Assembly: GCA_033296885.1 (NCBI GenBank)
Contig: MU863993.1
Location: forward strand, 1-64,000
Reading direction: 5' to 3'
Source: Triangularia verruculosa
Taxonomy: Eukaryota; Ascomycota; Sordariomycetes; Sordariales; Podosporaceae
Length of the DNA: 64,000 bases
In this document: positions 41,992-54,517 of the stretch, piece after piece
Layout: every line of letters starts with the position of its first letter
How positions within the stretch are numbered: position 1 is the first letter of the stretch
Made by a program: the position numbers and the translations under genes
The notes under the pieces: generated by a model
Told to the model about the DNA's origin: nothing
Database searches by the model: none
Seen by the model: the letters and a program-made list of their open reading frames with translations, nothing else

Positions 41992-43233
41992 ATGAGATTT
42001 TCCCCAACTGTTGCCCTGGCTTTTGCCAGCCTTGTCTCTGGTGGTCCCCTCCCAGTAGACAACGATGCCGTGGAGTGAGTAACAATCCGTACCTCAACTC
42101 AGAAGAGAACTAACGCCCAGTGTCAGGCTCTTCCACCGACAAGTCCGGACGCTGAACCAAGCCATGGTAGCTGCCGGCCGCGAATACATCGGTACCTCCC
42201 TCACGGTCCGTAACGACCAACAGGAGCAGAACATCATCCGCAGCGAGTTTGGCTCCATCACCCCTGAGAATGCTCAAAAGTGGGATGCCACAGAGCCCAA
42301 CCGTGGCCAGTTCAACTGGGGCTCAGCCGACCAGCATATGAACTGGGCGCGACAGAATGGCAAGCATGTCCGCTGCCACACTCTGGTCTGGTACTCTCAG
42401 CTCCCGGGTTGGGTGTCTAACAGCGGCTTCAACAACGCGACGCTGATCCAGGTCATGACCAACCACATCAACCAAGTCATGGGACGTTACCGTGGACAGT
42501 GCAACCACTGGGATGTTGTCAACGAAGGTTAGCCTCTCTTCACTACGAGTGCCTGGAACCGAGTTAACATGCTCCTAGCTTTGAACGAGGATGGCACCTA
42601 CCGTGACAACGTCTTCCTCCGCACCATTGGCGAGGCCTACATTCCCATCGCCTTCCGTGCTGCCGCCGCCGCCGACCCTGCAGCAAAGCTTTACTACAAC
42701 GACTACAACCTGGAGTACTTGGGACCAAAGGTCCAGGGCGCCGCTCGGATCGTGAGGCTTTGCCAGCAGTACGGAGTCAGAATTGACGGTGTCGGTTATC
42801 AAGGCCATTTGGTGACCGAGAGCACCCCCACTCAGTCCACTCCCACCCCCTCCGAGCAGGACCTTACTGCGGCACTGAAGATCACCGCAGACCTCGGTGT
42901 CGACGTCGCTTACACTGAGATTGATATTCGCATGAGAACTCCGTCCAACTCTCAGAAACTCCAGGCTCTGGCTGACGCCTATGGCCGTGTTGCTCGATCA
43001 TGCATGAATGTTCCACGCTGCGTGGGAATGACTATCTGGGTATGTTACTTTCGTCAAAGAGGTACTTGACTTACGGAATTGTTGCTGACTGGTTTCGTCA
43101 ATAGGGTGTTAGTGATAGATACTCGTGGGTTCCGCAGACCTTCCAGGGTGAGGGTGATGCGCTGCTTTGGAATAACAACTACCAGAAGAAGGCTGCGTAC
43201 AACTCTTTCCTCCAGGGCATCTCTGGCCAGTAG
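41992..43233 (+). CDS. GH10 endo-1,4-beta-xylanase, secreted (357 aa, 4 exons)
   Basis: Exons 41992-42074, 42127-42527, 42579-43039 and 43105-43233 sum to 1074 nt in phase. Introns have GTGAGT, GTTAGC and GTATGT donors. MRFSPTVALAFASLVSG is the signal peptide. The mature part is a GH10 barrel: FGSITPENAQKWD, HVRCHTLVWYSQLPGW, the acid/base Glu161 in WDVVNEAL, YYNDYNLEY, GVGYQGHL, and the nucleophile Glu275 in YTEIDIR. The C-terminal strand is MTIWGVSDRYSWVP. There is no carbohydrate-binding module. It hydrolyses internal beta-1,4 bonds of xylan outside the cell. The length is normal for single-domain fungal GH10 enzymes, and all catalytic residues are present. Confidence 0.93.
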
Positions 43234-43734
43234 GTAGGTAGTTTCTGCTATGATGGCAAGACGAAGGATACGAATGTGTAAATAGTTCAATACCAACATA
43301 TTATCGAACACTAAGCAAACTCTATGGAAAGAGTGGCGAGGAAAGCTGGCCACATGAGCCGTTCTTTTCTCCGCATCGAAGATGTTTCTTGGAAGGCATT
43401 TGGTCATCGTGTTTCTGTCCCACAACTTGAAAATGATAGAAAGTTGCTGGTACGATTCATGGATGTGAGGGCCGCCACGTCAGTTCGAAGATAAAACGCC
43501 GGAAAATTGTCACTCTGCATGGCAGCAGGGACATATTGAGCAAATAACAATTGTGATAACTTGGTCTTTCCTAGAAGATAGGAAGGTGGGCCCGCACAGC
43601 CGCCAAATTGGTACATTTTGAATCCCGCCGACTGATGATGTTAACATTGGCCGATTCTCTGCGTTCTTCTTGCGGTGCAGCCAAAGTCATTATCCACGTC
43701 GCTACCTACAGTCACTCCGTTCATCTCCTGCGTG
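43234..43734. other. Convergent intergenic region
   Basis: Lies between the 3' ends of the xylanase and the kinase gene. No gene or long repeat seen. Confidence 0.4.
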
Positions 43735-45218
43735 CTATTGCATGGCGCCTAACCAAGGGTGCCTCAACAAGTCCTCGGTCGACAAACGATCAGCCGGATT
43801 GATTTTCATGATAGCCCTTAGAAAGGAGGCGAAATCTTTCCTGTCGTCATCTCTAAGCCCAGGCATGAAGTCCTCTGATTCCAGCGGCGCCCTTTCAAGG
43901 GGGCCGATATCTTTGAGTCGCCCTTCGTCGTCAAAGATGTCCCCAACGATTTTCTGGTCTCCCTTTTCCAACAGCTCCTTGGGAAAGGGTCCAAACAAGT
44001 CCACAATCTCAGCGATGTGCGCCTTGAGCTCATAATGCCCATCAGGTGGAACCCTACCTGAAAACATGCGAACGGCGGGGTAAAGCTCAAGCAGAAGAGC
44101 ACCGAGATTCCACCAGTCAACTGTTTCATCCCAGGGGGCTTTGATGAGAACCTCTGGGGCCCGTAGGGCCACGGGCTGAATATTCTCAGTGAGGTGCTTC
44201 GTAGCCCAGCTGGACACACCCCAGTCGCCTAGAGCAATGTCAAACTGGTCGACATTTCTGGAATCCTCTTGGGTGAAGTAGAAATGACGAAGCGGGAGGG
44301 ACTGAATCGGTGTGTATGCCTTTTGGGCCCTGTCTTGCTCAGGAATCGGGGCTTGAACGAGATAACCGGACTCTATCTGGGAAGTGTCCCGAAACTTGAC
44401 AAAGATGTTGTCGGGCTTGATGTCTTTGATGTTATTAGCCGCGGATCTCTCGTGTACCGTCAGTATACGAACTCACCTGTGTGGATAATATCGCAGCCAT
44501 GGGCATAGTTGAGGGCCAGCAGCAGCTGGATCGTGAACCTATGAATGACAAGGTAGGGGAGTTGGTTGTCTTTGAACCAGGCGCCAAAACTCCGCAGAGT
44601 CTCCCCCATAAGCTCGAAAACGAGGCAAACGTGAGTTCCATTGGGGCCTTGATGTTCAAAATCGTCGACAAGGTGACATATGTAGGCGTAGCCAAGCTCT
44701 TTTTTATCCCCATCATCGCGCAGGTATTTGAGGATCTCCCTTTCAAAAATAGGGTGGTCTTCGGCGTAGGATTCTGCACTGAGTACCTTGAGAGCAAGAA
44801 ATTTGTTCTCGGCACCCTCTCTGGAGTACCGGTTGCAGGTTAGTGGGACTTTTGCTGCTGGAGATATTCTAGGATGTGCGCCATTGACTCACGCTTTCGT
44901 CAAGTCCCTGACGAGCCAAACCGTCGAGTACACACCGTAGCCAATTTTACTCAGGACCTTGTATTTCTCGGCATAGATATCGCCGATGTACACTGGGTGG
45001 AACCCGCCCGGCCTGTACGAGTCTCTGCCCTCCTCAATGTCTCCTTCCGCACCGGACGAAGGGGCGAGGGGGCGGGGGGATTCCGGTTCCGGCGACGTTG
45101 GTTGCGGGCCGGGATCTGCAGAGGCGGCATTATCCTCCGCAGCATGATTCTCGACAGTATGGTCGCCGACAGCACGGTCGCCGGCAGCACGACCCTCGTC
45201 AGCGACAATAGTGGGCAT
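43735..45218 (-). CDS. SRPK-family serine/threonine kinase (452 aa, 3 exons)
   Basis: Exons 45218-44893, 44820-44477 and 44423-43735 sum to 1359 nt in phase; introns use GTGAGT donors. An acidic Pro-rich N-terminus leads to DSYRPGGFHPVYIGD, the SRPK signature, then the Gly loop IGYGVYSTVW (92-101), ATP Lys120 (FLALKVL), the catalytic loop HTDIKPDN (222-229), GDWG in the DFG position, and ALRAPEVLIKAPWDETVDWW, ending HPWLGAMQ. Canonical SRPKs carry a spacer of 100-300 residues between the lobes. Here only about 50 residues separate the catalytic loop from GDWG and there is no large insert, as in the many short fungal SRPK paralogues. Canonical members phosphorylate SR splicing factors; the target of this paralogue is unknown. 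The annotated ATG is the first in frame. Confidence 0.88.
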
Positions 45219-45585
45219 GATGAAACTCTTCAAGCAAGAATGGTCAGGTGGAAAGAGTCTTCTGCCTGCCGGTGGCAGTGGGTACGGCTCGGACTATTTT
45301 CAGCCCGACAAGTCGGAAATGCGATCATCCAATGAGATCTCATCATCTGCTGATAGTCCCATGCACATTAGGTACACCACTCAGTCTAGGTAGCTAAGGT
45401 AGTGTTGGCTTCCAGTTCCATGGATGTGGCTCCAAACTATTGATTACACAAGGCACCGTCGTCGAGGCTGTTTATTCCCGGAGCTGAAAGTCAAAAATGG
45501 GCATAAATATCATCGTCCAATCTCCCAATGTCAACACAGTGTTAGTTCCTCATTCACAACCCAGCATCGCAGCCCTACCGCAACA

Positions 45586-46587
45586 ATGAAACTCTCACTC
45601 ACAACCCTCGCCCTGTGGGTGACATCATCAGCCCTAGCCCAAACCTCACCACTGCCAAACCCGCCCATCCGCAACATCTACACCTTTCCACCCAACCACT
45701 TCATCGAAAATATCGCCGTCCGTTCCAACTCCCGCCTTTTGCTGACGTCAATGAGCGTACCCCATCTCTACTCCATCAACCCCCTCATCGCCAAGCCTCC
45801 CGCCGAGATCGTCCACAGCTTCGCCAACCCCAACAACGCAACCGGCATCTCGGGGATAGCCGAGATCGCCCCTGACGTCTTCGCCGTCATAGTTGCAGAC
45901 TGGGATCTCTTCGCTACCCGCGCCATCCCCGGCACATTAGCAGTCTGGACAATCAACTTCAACAAACCACCCAGCCAGCGCGTGAAATTCATCACCCAAG
46001 TCGCAAACACAACCATCTTCAATGGCATTGCCCGACATCCTACCAACCCCACTCTGCTCCTCGCAGCTGACTCCGCGTTGGGTGCAGTCTGGAAAGTAAA
46101 TCTCCTCACTGGTGCCCACAGTGTGGCGTTTCAATCACCTTTGCTCACGCCCACTGCTTCTGCACACCTTGGTATCAATGGGCTCAAGGCCCAGGGGCAG
46201 TACGTTTACTTCACCAACTCTGCTCAGGGGTATCTGGGGAGGGTGAAGATTGGTTGGAACGCGGAGCAGCTTGGTGCAATTGAGGTGCTGTCTAGTGCTG
46301 CGGATGCGGGAGCGGATGTGGTGTATGATGATATCGCGCTTGATTTAGGTCATGGGGGCAGTGGGAAGGTCTGGATTGCTTCGCATCCGGATTATGCCGT
46401 TGGAGTTACGCTGCCAGGGGGCGCGCAGTGGGTAGTGAAGAATGCGACCAAGTTGTTGAACCCGACTGCGTGTGCTTTTGGGAGGGGGAGTGTCAAGGAG
46501 AGGAAGACATTGTATGTCACTAATGGTGGCGAGTTCCTGCCTGACCTTACTCTAGTGAACGAGGGTGTGGTTGCATTGGATTTGTAA
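45586..46587 (+). CDS. Secreted six-bladed beta-propeller (SMP-30/NHL-like) protein, 333 aa
   Basis: Single exon. MKLSLTTLALWVTSSALAQ is a signal peptide. The rest is a repeated beta-strand pattern with FPPNHFIENIAVRSNSRLLLTS, NATGISGIAEIAPDVFAV, GIARHPTNPTLLLAADS, LGINGLKAQGQYVYFTNS, DDIALDLGHGGSGKVWIASHP and GKTLYVTNGG-like ends, typical of fungal strictosidine-synthase/SMP-30-like secreted propellers. Such proteins occur next to secondary-metabolite and sugar genes, but the substrate here is unknown. I chose the ATG at 45586 over the longer frame from 45424 because it gives the signal peptide. Confidence 0.8.
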   Translation: MKLSLTTLALWVTSSALAQTSPLPNPPIRNIYTFPPNHFIENIAVRSNSRLLLTSMSVPHLYSINPLIAKPPAEIVHSFANPNNATGISGIAEIAPDVFAVIVADWDLFATRAIPGTLAVWTINFNKPPSQRVKFITQVANTTIFNGIARHPTNPTLLLAADSALGAVWKVNLLTGAHSVAFQSPLLTPTASAHLGINGLKAQGQYVYFTNSAQGYLGRVKIGWNAEQLGAIEVLSSAADAGADVVYDDIALDLGHGGSGKVWIASHPDYAVGVTLPGGAQWVVKNATKLLNPTACAFGRGSVKERKTLYVTNGGEFLPDLTLVNEGVVALDL

Positions 46588-46684
46588 AGAGCATCATTAT
46601 GTCATTACCTGTTATATAAAGAGAAGCCACCCGTTCTGAATTCCATCTATCAACACCACCAACCCACCCCCTACAGTAGGTAGC

Positions 46685-48093
46685 TCAAGCCCCATTCCCA
46701 TTATAAGCCAACAAATTCACACTCCCTCTCCCCGCCCCCTTCACCACCCCCGCCGTCCCCAACTCCCTAACCCTATCCACCACCTTCCCGACCAATCCCT
46801 CCTCTCCCCCCTCCAAACTTCTCAAATACAACACCAGTCCCGCAACATGCGGACTAGCCATACTCGTCCCCTCCACCTCCAAGTAATCGTCATCATCCCA
46901 GTTCCACGCGCTCTTCACCATCACCCCCGGCGCCCAGATATCCACCCCCGGTCCCCAGTTGCTAAAGCTCGGCCTCACATTCTCAACATCGACTGCCCCA
47001 ACGGCCAGGGCCTCGGGAGCAGAAGCCGGACTTCCCCAGCCGTTATCAGAGGAGCGGCCGTCGTTACCTGCTGCGACAACGGTAAGGATGCCGGCGGAGT
47101 AAGCGGAAGCGATTGCCGAGTCAACGGCGTCGGATTGAGGCCCGCCGAGGGAGAGATTGATGACGGATTTGGAGGGGGCGGTGATGTTATTGACTGCCCA
47201 GAGGTAGCCGTCGAGGACGATGGAGGTTGTTGACTGGGGTTGTTAGTGTGGGTCTATCTGGTGGGGAATGGAATAGGGGGTAGGGAGTAAAAAGGGGTGT
47301 CAACAAAGACGCATTTGTCTGGACAACCATGTGAAAGAAGGGTAGGCTTACTGAACTGAAGTCAAAGACTTTGATTGCGACGACCTTGGCTTTCTTGGCT
47401 ACGCCATAAGTCTTGCCGGCGATGGTCCCGCTGACGTGGGTGCCGTGTCCGATGTTGTCCTCGTCATTGCTAGCGTCGGGGTAGGCGTTGTACCCAAAGA
47501 TTGCCCGATGTCCTTCGAACTCGGTATGCGTGGTTCTGATTCCTGTGTCGACGACATAAGCCGTGTATCCATCTGCACCCTCACCACGACTATCATAGAC
47601 ATAATCAGTGGAGTTGGGAGCACGGTGAGAGATACTCCCTAGACCCCAGGGAGCATCTTTCTGAGTGGTAAAACTTTGGCGAGTGCGAGGCTGGGTGGGC
47701 GGAATGAATGTGAGGTGAAAGACTTGGTCTTGCTCCACGGAGGCAACCTAGTTCTGATATCAGCAACGAAATAACGAAAAGAAGACATGAAGAATAACCG
47801 ACATCCTCACTGGCACGGATCAGAGAAATAGTCTCCTCGTCAAAAGACCCTGCGTATCCGTGAAAGTCAAGGGCATCGTACACCTTCTCAATGCCAGATT
47901 CGTCACGGCGCGAGAGGCTCCGAGCATGCACGTCTTTGACCCAGGACAGGTGGGTCTTGACGTGGGAGGGTGCGACGCCGGGTTTGAGGGTGACGATGTA
48001 TTTTCCCGGGATGGGAACGGGTTCGTCCCGCTTGATTACCGGCAGGGCTAGGGAGAGCCCTGCATAAAGGAGGATATAGGCAAGGTTGACCAT
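46685..48093 (-). CDS. Subtilisin-like serine protease (S8, proteinase K type), 411 aa, 3 exons
   Basis: Exons 48093-47803, 47747-47352 and 47233-46685 sum to 1236 nt in phase. A signal peptide (MVNLAYILLYAGLSLALP) precedes an I9-type propeptide (PGKYIVTLKPGVAPSHVKTHL, about 28-105). The catalytic domain has Asp164 (YVVDTGI), His198 (GHGTHVSGT), the oxyanion Asn286 (AAGNDG) and Ser353 (GTSMASPHVAG). The mature N-terminus probably begins near QKDAPWGLGSIS. The first intron has a GTCGGT donor and is the weakest splice call. It is a secreted endopeptidase of the cuticle-degrading/alkaline-protease type. The 3' end is only about 100 bp from the end of the convergent propeller gene. Confidence 0.9.
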
Positions 48094-48180
48094 ATTGCTG
48101 GGTTTGCGTGGCTAGAGAATGTGGAAGAGGAGGGTGATGATGGCTTCAGAAGGCAGAGGAGAGGATGGCTTTTTGAGGCC

Positions 48181-48187
48181 TTTTATA
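48181..48187 (-). promoter_or_regulatory. Putative TATA box of the protease gene
   Basis: TATAAAA on the minus strand, about 90 bp before the ATG at 48093. Confidence 0.45.
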
Positions 48188-48199
48188 CTTGAATATCAC

Positions 48200-51100
48200 T
48201 GGCATTTGGCAGCAGTCTCGATGTGGTTCGCCTCGAGCTGGCTGGCAGTGCTGTCCTCACTGCTAAGCAAGATGATGAGATCAACCATTATTGTTCCCAC
48301 CATCGCCTGCTGCTATCGCGTATTTCCTGCATCACCTCTCCTGGTCAGGATACACCCCACCAGAGCAGGATCCGACGAGCTTACGCGCAACCTCTTCGCC
48401 CGACCCACGACTTTCCGGTACACCATCTTCTTTTTCTGCAATTCTCTCCAACTGCCTGTTTGAGACAGGCGCTCACATAATTCCTGCCTGAGCACGACAT
48501 TGAGATGATATCTCGCGACTAAAAACTGAAAGTCAATGATAAGAGATGCACGACGAACAGGAAGGAGGTTGGCGAGGCGCATAAGATGGAAGCATGTGAA
48601 AAATCCCCGAGGTCGTCCAGGATAGGCAGGGGATCATGCTGCAGACAGATATGATACAAGCCACATGTCGGTGTAAGGGAAATGTCACACGAACCGATCA
48701 AGTTGGACCCTTGGGAACCTCTCGGGTGGAGCGGATTGCTGCGAGTGTTGAGCTTGACCTCGCTTGTGGCGTGGATATGAGGCGGTGGACGAAGACGTCA
48801 TTGTCGACGTCTTCTCCAGAAGTGAGTGATCGTTTCAGGCTTCGTTGGGAATTTCCTGTCTTCAGTGATATTGCCTGTTTCTTGGAGCTCATGTGATGAG
48901 ATGTGTCGCAAAATATTCTGCATCCTACCTCCAGTTGACCTCGTGACAGCAACAATGCCTGGCAGGCAGTTTCAGCAGATAAACAACTGGAGATAAATGA
49001 ACCCGATAGAATATCCCACCATTTGCCATCCCTCAATCCTGGAAAGCCGGTGAGCTAAGATAGCGCCCCAATCACCCACAACCGGTAGATGAGACGGCCT
49101 GTAGCGAGCGTGAGAAACCCAGCATCCGGGTAGGATCCAAGTCGTTGACTTCCATCCGGCTGAAGACCACTCGGAATGTGTCCGGTTCGTACTTCTGTCA
49201 GTCTGAGGTGGAAACATCGAGCCTGCACCGGGAAAGAGCGGGCAGGTGGATATTAACCGTGTGTCTGTTAATATCGCCCAAATGAAAGGCAATATGGGCT
49301 TCCTATGCTGTTGGCCTGTTGACGGTCACGTAGCAACAGCAGGGCAGATACCGTGACATCGATGTCAGCATACGAAGGCTTGAGGGAAGAACCCTCCAGA
49401 GTTCCAGGGCTTAGCTACTGTCAGTCTATCATGAAGGCCTGCCTGTGCCGGGTAAGACTTGACCCGCAGTTTATACCTTACCTCTGGTCTTTGGGCAATG
49501 GATTACGTGAGAAGACCGGGAAGACGACACATTCCGAAATCAAGAGGCAGCAGTGGACTGAGGGAATCATGATGACCTCCGACTTGCAATCCTTCAGGGG
49601 CTGGCTGGACTTGAAACTTTCCAGTGACGACGTGTCTAAACCGCAGGTGAATCGCTTATCTTCTCGTCGACGGCGCGGCATCATCCCACGCTTCCACGCG
49701 AGAGATCACGAGCCAGCGATAGTGTGTCGATGTGGAATCGAACATATTGTACAGTTCTGAAAGGTGCCGTATGCCGCCGGGACAAAAATAGAAATTGCAA
49801 CCCTGCCTGCGACTGCGACCTTACTTGCCGGTTTCCAGTAACGGGTAACGGAAGCGGGAAAAGACCACGTGGGACGGGTAACTAACCATGAGCCCAGTTA
49901 GCTTTGGTACAGCGGGTAAATCTCTCGGTCAGGATAGGCGAGATTGACGTTGAGAACACGCGAGCTGCAACAAATCGACACGGAAGGGTAGGTCATTTAT
50001 AAGATGCTGCCTTCCCGCACAGAGATGAAGCCAGCGGGTATCGTCAACGATAGACAACAACGACTTCGGACCGGCTCGTGGTGCCACAGCATGCTGCAAT
50101 CAATCGGTGGCAGTGGGTGAACAGAGGCCCCTGAACACGAGTAATTGTTGCTGGTAGCGAAGCTATCGGTGAGCGTAACAAGGCGGCGTAGAGCGTATAT
50201 TCTCAGGCCAGATGTCTTTGAAGACGTCATCTCCTGTTGCTGTGGGCACGCCCATGTTCTTCGCCGCCCACCAGTAGTAAAACTGCGTACCCGTCACGGT
50301 GATCAACGACCGGCGGAGAAGACGCAAGGTTGACAACAATATAAGGTAAACAAGATTGTGCCGTCAGTGGTGGCGAGAAAAATTAGGCGAAAGAAAGGTC
50401 GGGAGATGCTGGATGTTAAATGTTATTCCTTTGTTAGATAAAATACACAATGATAGTATCAGGATCTCGGGGAAACGGACCCTGGTACGCTATAACAATG
50501 CCGAGGCAGTTGATATGGGACGAACACTGGAGCTTGTGTGCTTGGAGGCGAGTGGATGTCGACTCAATGACCGCAACCACCACCGAGGCTTTCAGCCATA
50601 TACGGTTGAGTGTCATAGTATTTCGTCCAGTGTACCTTGAGTACCTGACGACGCCTGCACTCTCGCGCATGATATCACTGATCCACAATGCCAACGACGA
50701 CTCGATGACTACAACGCCGATGCCGTCATTGTTCGGCCCCTCTGCTCCCCGCTGATCAGTCTCGAGAACCACTTGAGACGGCTATAAAGAGTTTGGGTCA
50801 CCGTCATCCACCCCGACAATCGACATCATACACCTACAAAATCACCGCCGGCTCCGGAGCCAGCTATATTGCCTTACGGCCGCCAACCCAACGCCTCAAC
50901 CGCCACTGGCGGAGCGCCGCCTGCAAGCCCAACCGTTCAGAGGCTGTTTGGTGCAAATGACGTCTGCCCCCCTGGCGATCCAGCAGCATAGCTGCCAAGA
51001 GGGGCAAACTGACTCGCTCGATCTTTGTGAGACCCCTACGGGCTGTCAATCACCGCGATCCCGGGGCTGACGGGGCGGAGAAGTAACAGTTTTAGGTTAG

Positions 51101-52650
51101 GGCTGGATGATAGCGCAGCGGTGCCATGACGCTAAACGAGAAAACGCTGGAGCGGTTTCGCCGCGGAGAAGGGGATCAGTTTGGTTAGTTCAACTGTTAT
51201 TGCCGCAATGACGGGCCAAGTGGGATCTCAACGGGGTGTGCCTTTCATCGGTCCCGAGTGGGATGACACAGTCATGGATGAACTGATTTTCGCGGCTAGA
51301 ATTTCTCCAGGCGAAGACGAATAGACCCTCGAAATGTATCGGCGAGTCGCGATCACCGCAGATTTCGGAGTGGAAGAAGGAGGGAATAACCGAGTTTTCA
51401 GTCAACTCGGCTGTTGCGTTGCAGCGACTTGTTTATGTTTGGGTTGAGCAGAGGCAAAGTTGTTGAACCCGGTTGTTGACTCGGGGCGGACAGCATCTGG
51501 CGGCTGCAAAGGACGGACAAAGGCATCTATTTCCGTGAGGCCACAAGCGATGTCGTTCACATCGGACATTTTCCATACGCGCGTGTGCTTCAAGCTGGGA
51601 GTGCTGTTTTGCTGGTCCTTGTCATTCGGAGGACAGCCCTGCGTAGCATGATCCGGTCTTTTCTCCCCGCAAACAGTTGTCAAATTGGGAACGATGCAGG
51701 TCGTGTAACACTCGTCTGTGTGTGTCAATAAGTGCCGTCTGAAGCCGGTGCCGGGGCAGACATCTCGCGCCCGGCCTCGCCTGTGGTGCCGCTCCTGTCT
51801 CTGATGCAGAATCGGTGGCGGTCTCCTGTGGGGTCAAGACAGTCATCGCTGTGTGTGGAGAGGCTTGCGTGTTCGGCTGCAAGTTTCGAGGTCAGGGGCC
51901 GTGGGTCATCCAAACAGAGACACACCCAAACGCCACGAGGCCACTCACATCAGAGGCAGAGCACGCAGGGCTGCATATGGCTGCTGATCATCCAAGGAGC
52001 CAGTTTGCGACAACTGCGTCACTTCTCGGCCGAAGCGTAGATATTTCCATGTCAGTATCGCCTTTGGCCCAAAGGTGATACCCCGCGTGTGGTCTCAGAC
52101 TGGGACCGAGTTGTCTTGAAGGTCGGATGTCGGAGCCGCAGACTCCGACAAAACAGCACACCCCCTTCGGGCGTGAGGCCCTCACATGTCAAGCTTGCGT
52201 GGCTGGAAAGCCACATCGTCCCAGAATCTGCGGGGAGCCACCAAGCAGCACGGGCGGTGACCGCATGAGACGGGTTAGTTCGCAGGCGGGTGCCAGAAGC
52301 AGCCGCTGATCCGTCAGCGAATTGGCTAGCGTGCCGATGTGTTGCGGGCGAACGGAGAAGAGACAAAGACAGGTCGACACAAAGGAGGAGGCGTCAAACT
52401 CAACAGCATCTCGAGTCTAGACTCGACAACATCTGAAGGTTCCTGTTGACCGAGATTTCACGCCATGACAGTGGTCGGCTCTCCCGTGGGCGCACACTAG
52501 CGTTCAGCTGAGAGCCGTGGTTCAGGGTCTAGCCACAACAGTACAGGCGGCACAAGAGAGCCGCGCCCTTTGCCACGAGACAAGATGTTTCTGGTTTGCC
52601 TCCGAAAAAGATACCCAACTGTCTTGGCAGCCTGTCAGGGGTGGTGTTGG
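48200..52650. other. 4.4-kb gene-free stretch
   Basis: I see no recognisable protein, tRNA, rRNA or transposon end on either strand. Composition is normal (no RIP signature), frames are all short, and no intron-bearing model with good splice sites stood out. It could hold long regulatory regions, a lineage-specific gene or an old repeat. Confidence 0.45.
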
Positions 52651-52658
52651 ACGTGTTG

Positions 52659-52665
52659 TATATAT
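52659..52665 (+). promoter_or_regulatory. Putative TATA box
   Basis: TATATAT lies about 115 bp before the reductase ATG at 52779. Confidence 0.45.
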
Positions 52666-52778
52666 GCAGCTGCTGAGCACCCCCGTTCTCTGATCTGAAG
52701 GTCTTGACAGGATCCTCTCAGCTATCAGTATCTCTTTCAGCAATTATTCGACTCGAACATAGATCATCTACTCACAAC

Positions 52779-53897
52779 ATGGGTTCGCAAAAAGACTTGG
52801 TGTTGATAACTGGGGCTACAGGCCACGTAGGGTCGTGGACGTTGGTTCAGCTGCTGCGGGAGGGATACCGGGTTCGGGCCGCCGTTCGATCCCAAGCCAA
52901 AGCCGCTGCCGTCCTGGCAAGACCGCAAATCCAAGCACTGAAGCCAGGACACCGACTGTCCTTTGTTATCGTTCCCGATATCACGGCTCCAGGCGCCTAC
53001 GACAACGCTGTTGAGGGCACGACACACATCATCCACATTGCATCGCCATTAGCTTCGGGTGGAAACGGCGTACCATTGAGCCAACACGATGCGCACTTTA
53101 TCCAACCAGCCGTGCGAGGTACCATCAGCCTCCTCGAAGCCGCTAACTCCGGTGGCACCGTCCGTCGGATTGTGATCACCAGCTCTTTCATCGCTCTGGT
53201 TCCCATGGACGAGCTGAACGGAAGACGGCAACGAGACCCTTCCAAGCCCGTGTCTCCCAACGACCGAATTCCCTTTGCGCCTGGGCCGTACGAATCCGAG
53301 TTTGCGGCCTATGCGGCATCCAAGGTAGCGGCACTGCAGCAAGCAGAGGCCTGGATGGAGCGTGAGAGGCCACCGTTTGATGTTGTGCACCTCCACCCCG
53401 GCTTCGTATTGGGTCGCAACGACACGGCTACCACAGCAGGACAAGCCATGCAGGGCACCAACTCGGTGGTACTGGCGTTGCTGCTGGGCAAGCGGTTTGG
53501 GCCGTATGCGGGCGCGACTGTGCATGCCTCTGATGTGGCTCGCGCGCACGTGTCGGCGCTGGACCCGACGGTTCTCGGAAACCAGAGCTACATTCTCAGT
53601 CAGTCGGCGCGGTGGAATGACGCCATTGCCATCGCCAAGCGGGAGTTTCCCAAGGCCATCAAGACGAAACTGCTGGTGACGGGTGGCAGCGTCAAGACCA
53701 CGCCCCTTCCCATCGACGCAAGCCTAACCGAGGAGACCTTTGGCTTCAGGTTTGCCAGCTACGAGGACCAAGTTATCAACGTTGTCGAGCATTTCCTCGA
53801 GCTGCGGTTGCGCAAGAAGACGGGCGTACAGATGGTGTCTGCCAGCGCGCCCAAGAAGCAACAGGTGGTGGTCAATGTCAGCGCCATTGCTTGCTGA
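52779..53897 (+). CDS. Extended SDR / dihydroflavonol-4-reductase-like NAD(P)-dependent reductase (372 aa)
   Basis: Single exon from ATG 52779 (MGSQKDLVLITGATGHVGS). The Rossmann motif TGATGHVG is at 11-18, an Arg-rich end of beta-2 (RVRAAVRS) suggests NADPH, ITSS is at 133-136, and the active-site pair is Tyr178/Lys182 (YAASK). The downstream HLHPGFVLG, VHASDVARAHVSAL and a C-terminal helix EHFLELRLRKK fit the Gre2/dihydroflavonol-reductase branch that reduces aldehydes and ketones. The in-frame ATG upstream (52704) would add 25 residues before the Rossmann strand and is less likely. No cluster of biosynthetic partners is adjacent. Confidence 0.88.
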   Translation: MGSQKDLVLITGATGHVGSWTLVQLLREGYRVRAAVRSQAKAAAVLARPQIQALKPGHRLSFVIVPDITAPGAYDNAVEGTTHIIHIASPLASGGNGVPLSQHDAHFIQPAVRGTISLLEAANSGGTVRRIVITSSFIALVPMDELNGRRQRDPSKPVSPNDRIPFAPGPYESEFAAYAASKVAALQQAEAWMERERPPFDVVHLHPGFVLGRNDTATTAGQAMQGTNSVVLALLLGKRFGPYAGATVHASDVARAHVSALDPTVLGNQSYILSQSARWNDAIAIAKREFPKAIKTKLLVTGGSVKTTPLPIDASLTEETFGFRFASYEDQVINVVEHFLELRLRKKTGVQMVSASAPKKQQVVVNVSAIAC

Positions 53898-54517
53898 GGT
53901 GCTGTTTTCTGTACATGATTTTCGGGGCGCAATGGGCAGGACAAGGGAAAATGATCATCTTGGCGTTTGGGATGATTGAGACATGAAGGGAATGACAGTC
54001 GTCGGAGTGACCGTAGACCGAGAGGACCCGAGCAATGGGAGGAGAAAGAAAGAAGACGAAAGAAGAGGAGCGTGCAAAAAGAAGATACCCAGCTCAATAG
54101 AAAGAATAGATGTACGAGGAAGAGCTCTCAATTTACAGTAAAAAACATTATCAACAAATCAACGATCCATGCCTCTTTGAACGTGATGCAGATGATGGAG
54201 AGAGAGAGATGCTCACCTCGGTGAAGTCGGGACAAGCTTTCCAGCTCTCGCCAAGTGGGGCTTGGTGGGATTCAGTGGGGCGCCAACTGCCGATAAGATA
54301 AGGGATACCCGGCAAACACAGTGCGCGCCACACACTGTTGCTCGCTGGGGTGGTCACGCCAAAAGTTCTGACGCCACGGGCAACTGCGTCCTCGGTCCTC
54401 AGTGCTCCAGCTCGACTCGCAGCGCAGCAACATCGCCAGCGACAAATCACCAATTGCTGGCGCCCACTGTCTTTTATTTCATTTTGGCGCAGCAAGACCG
54501 TCGGGCATATCTTCAAG
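53898..54517. other. Intergenic region
   Basis: Between the reductase stop and the Ntr1-like start. No gene seen; an A-rich purine tract lies at 54030-54075. Confidence 0.4.
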
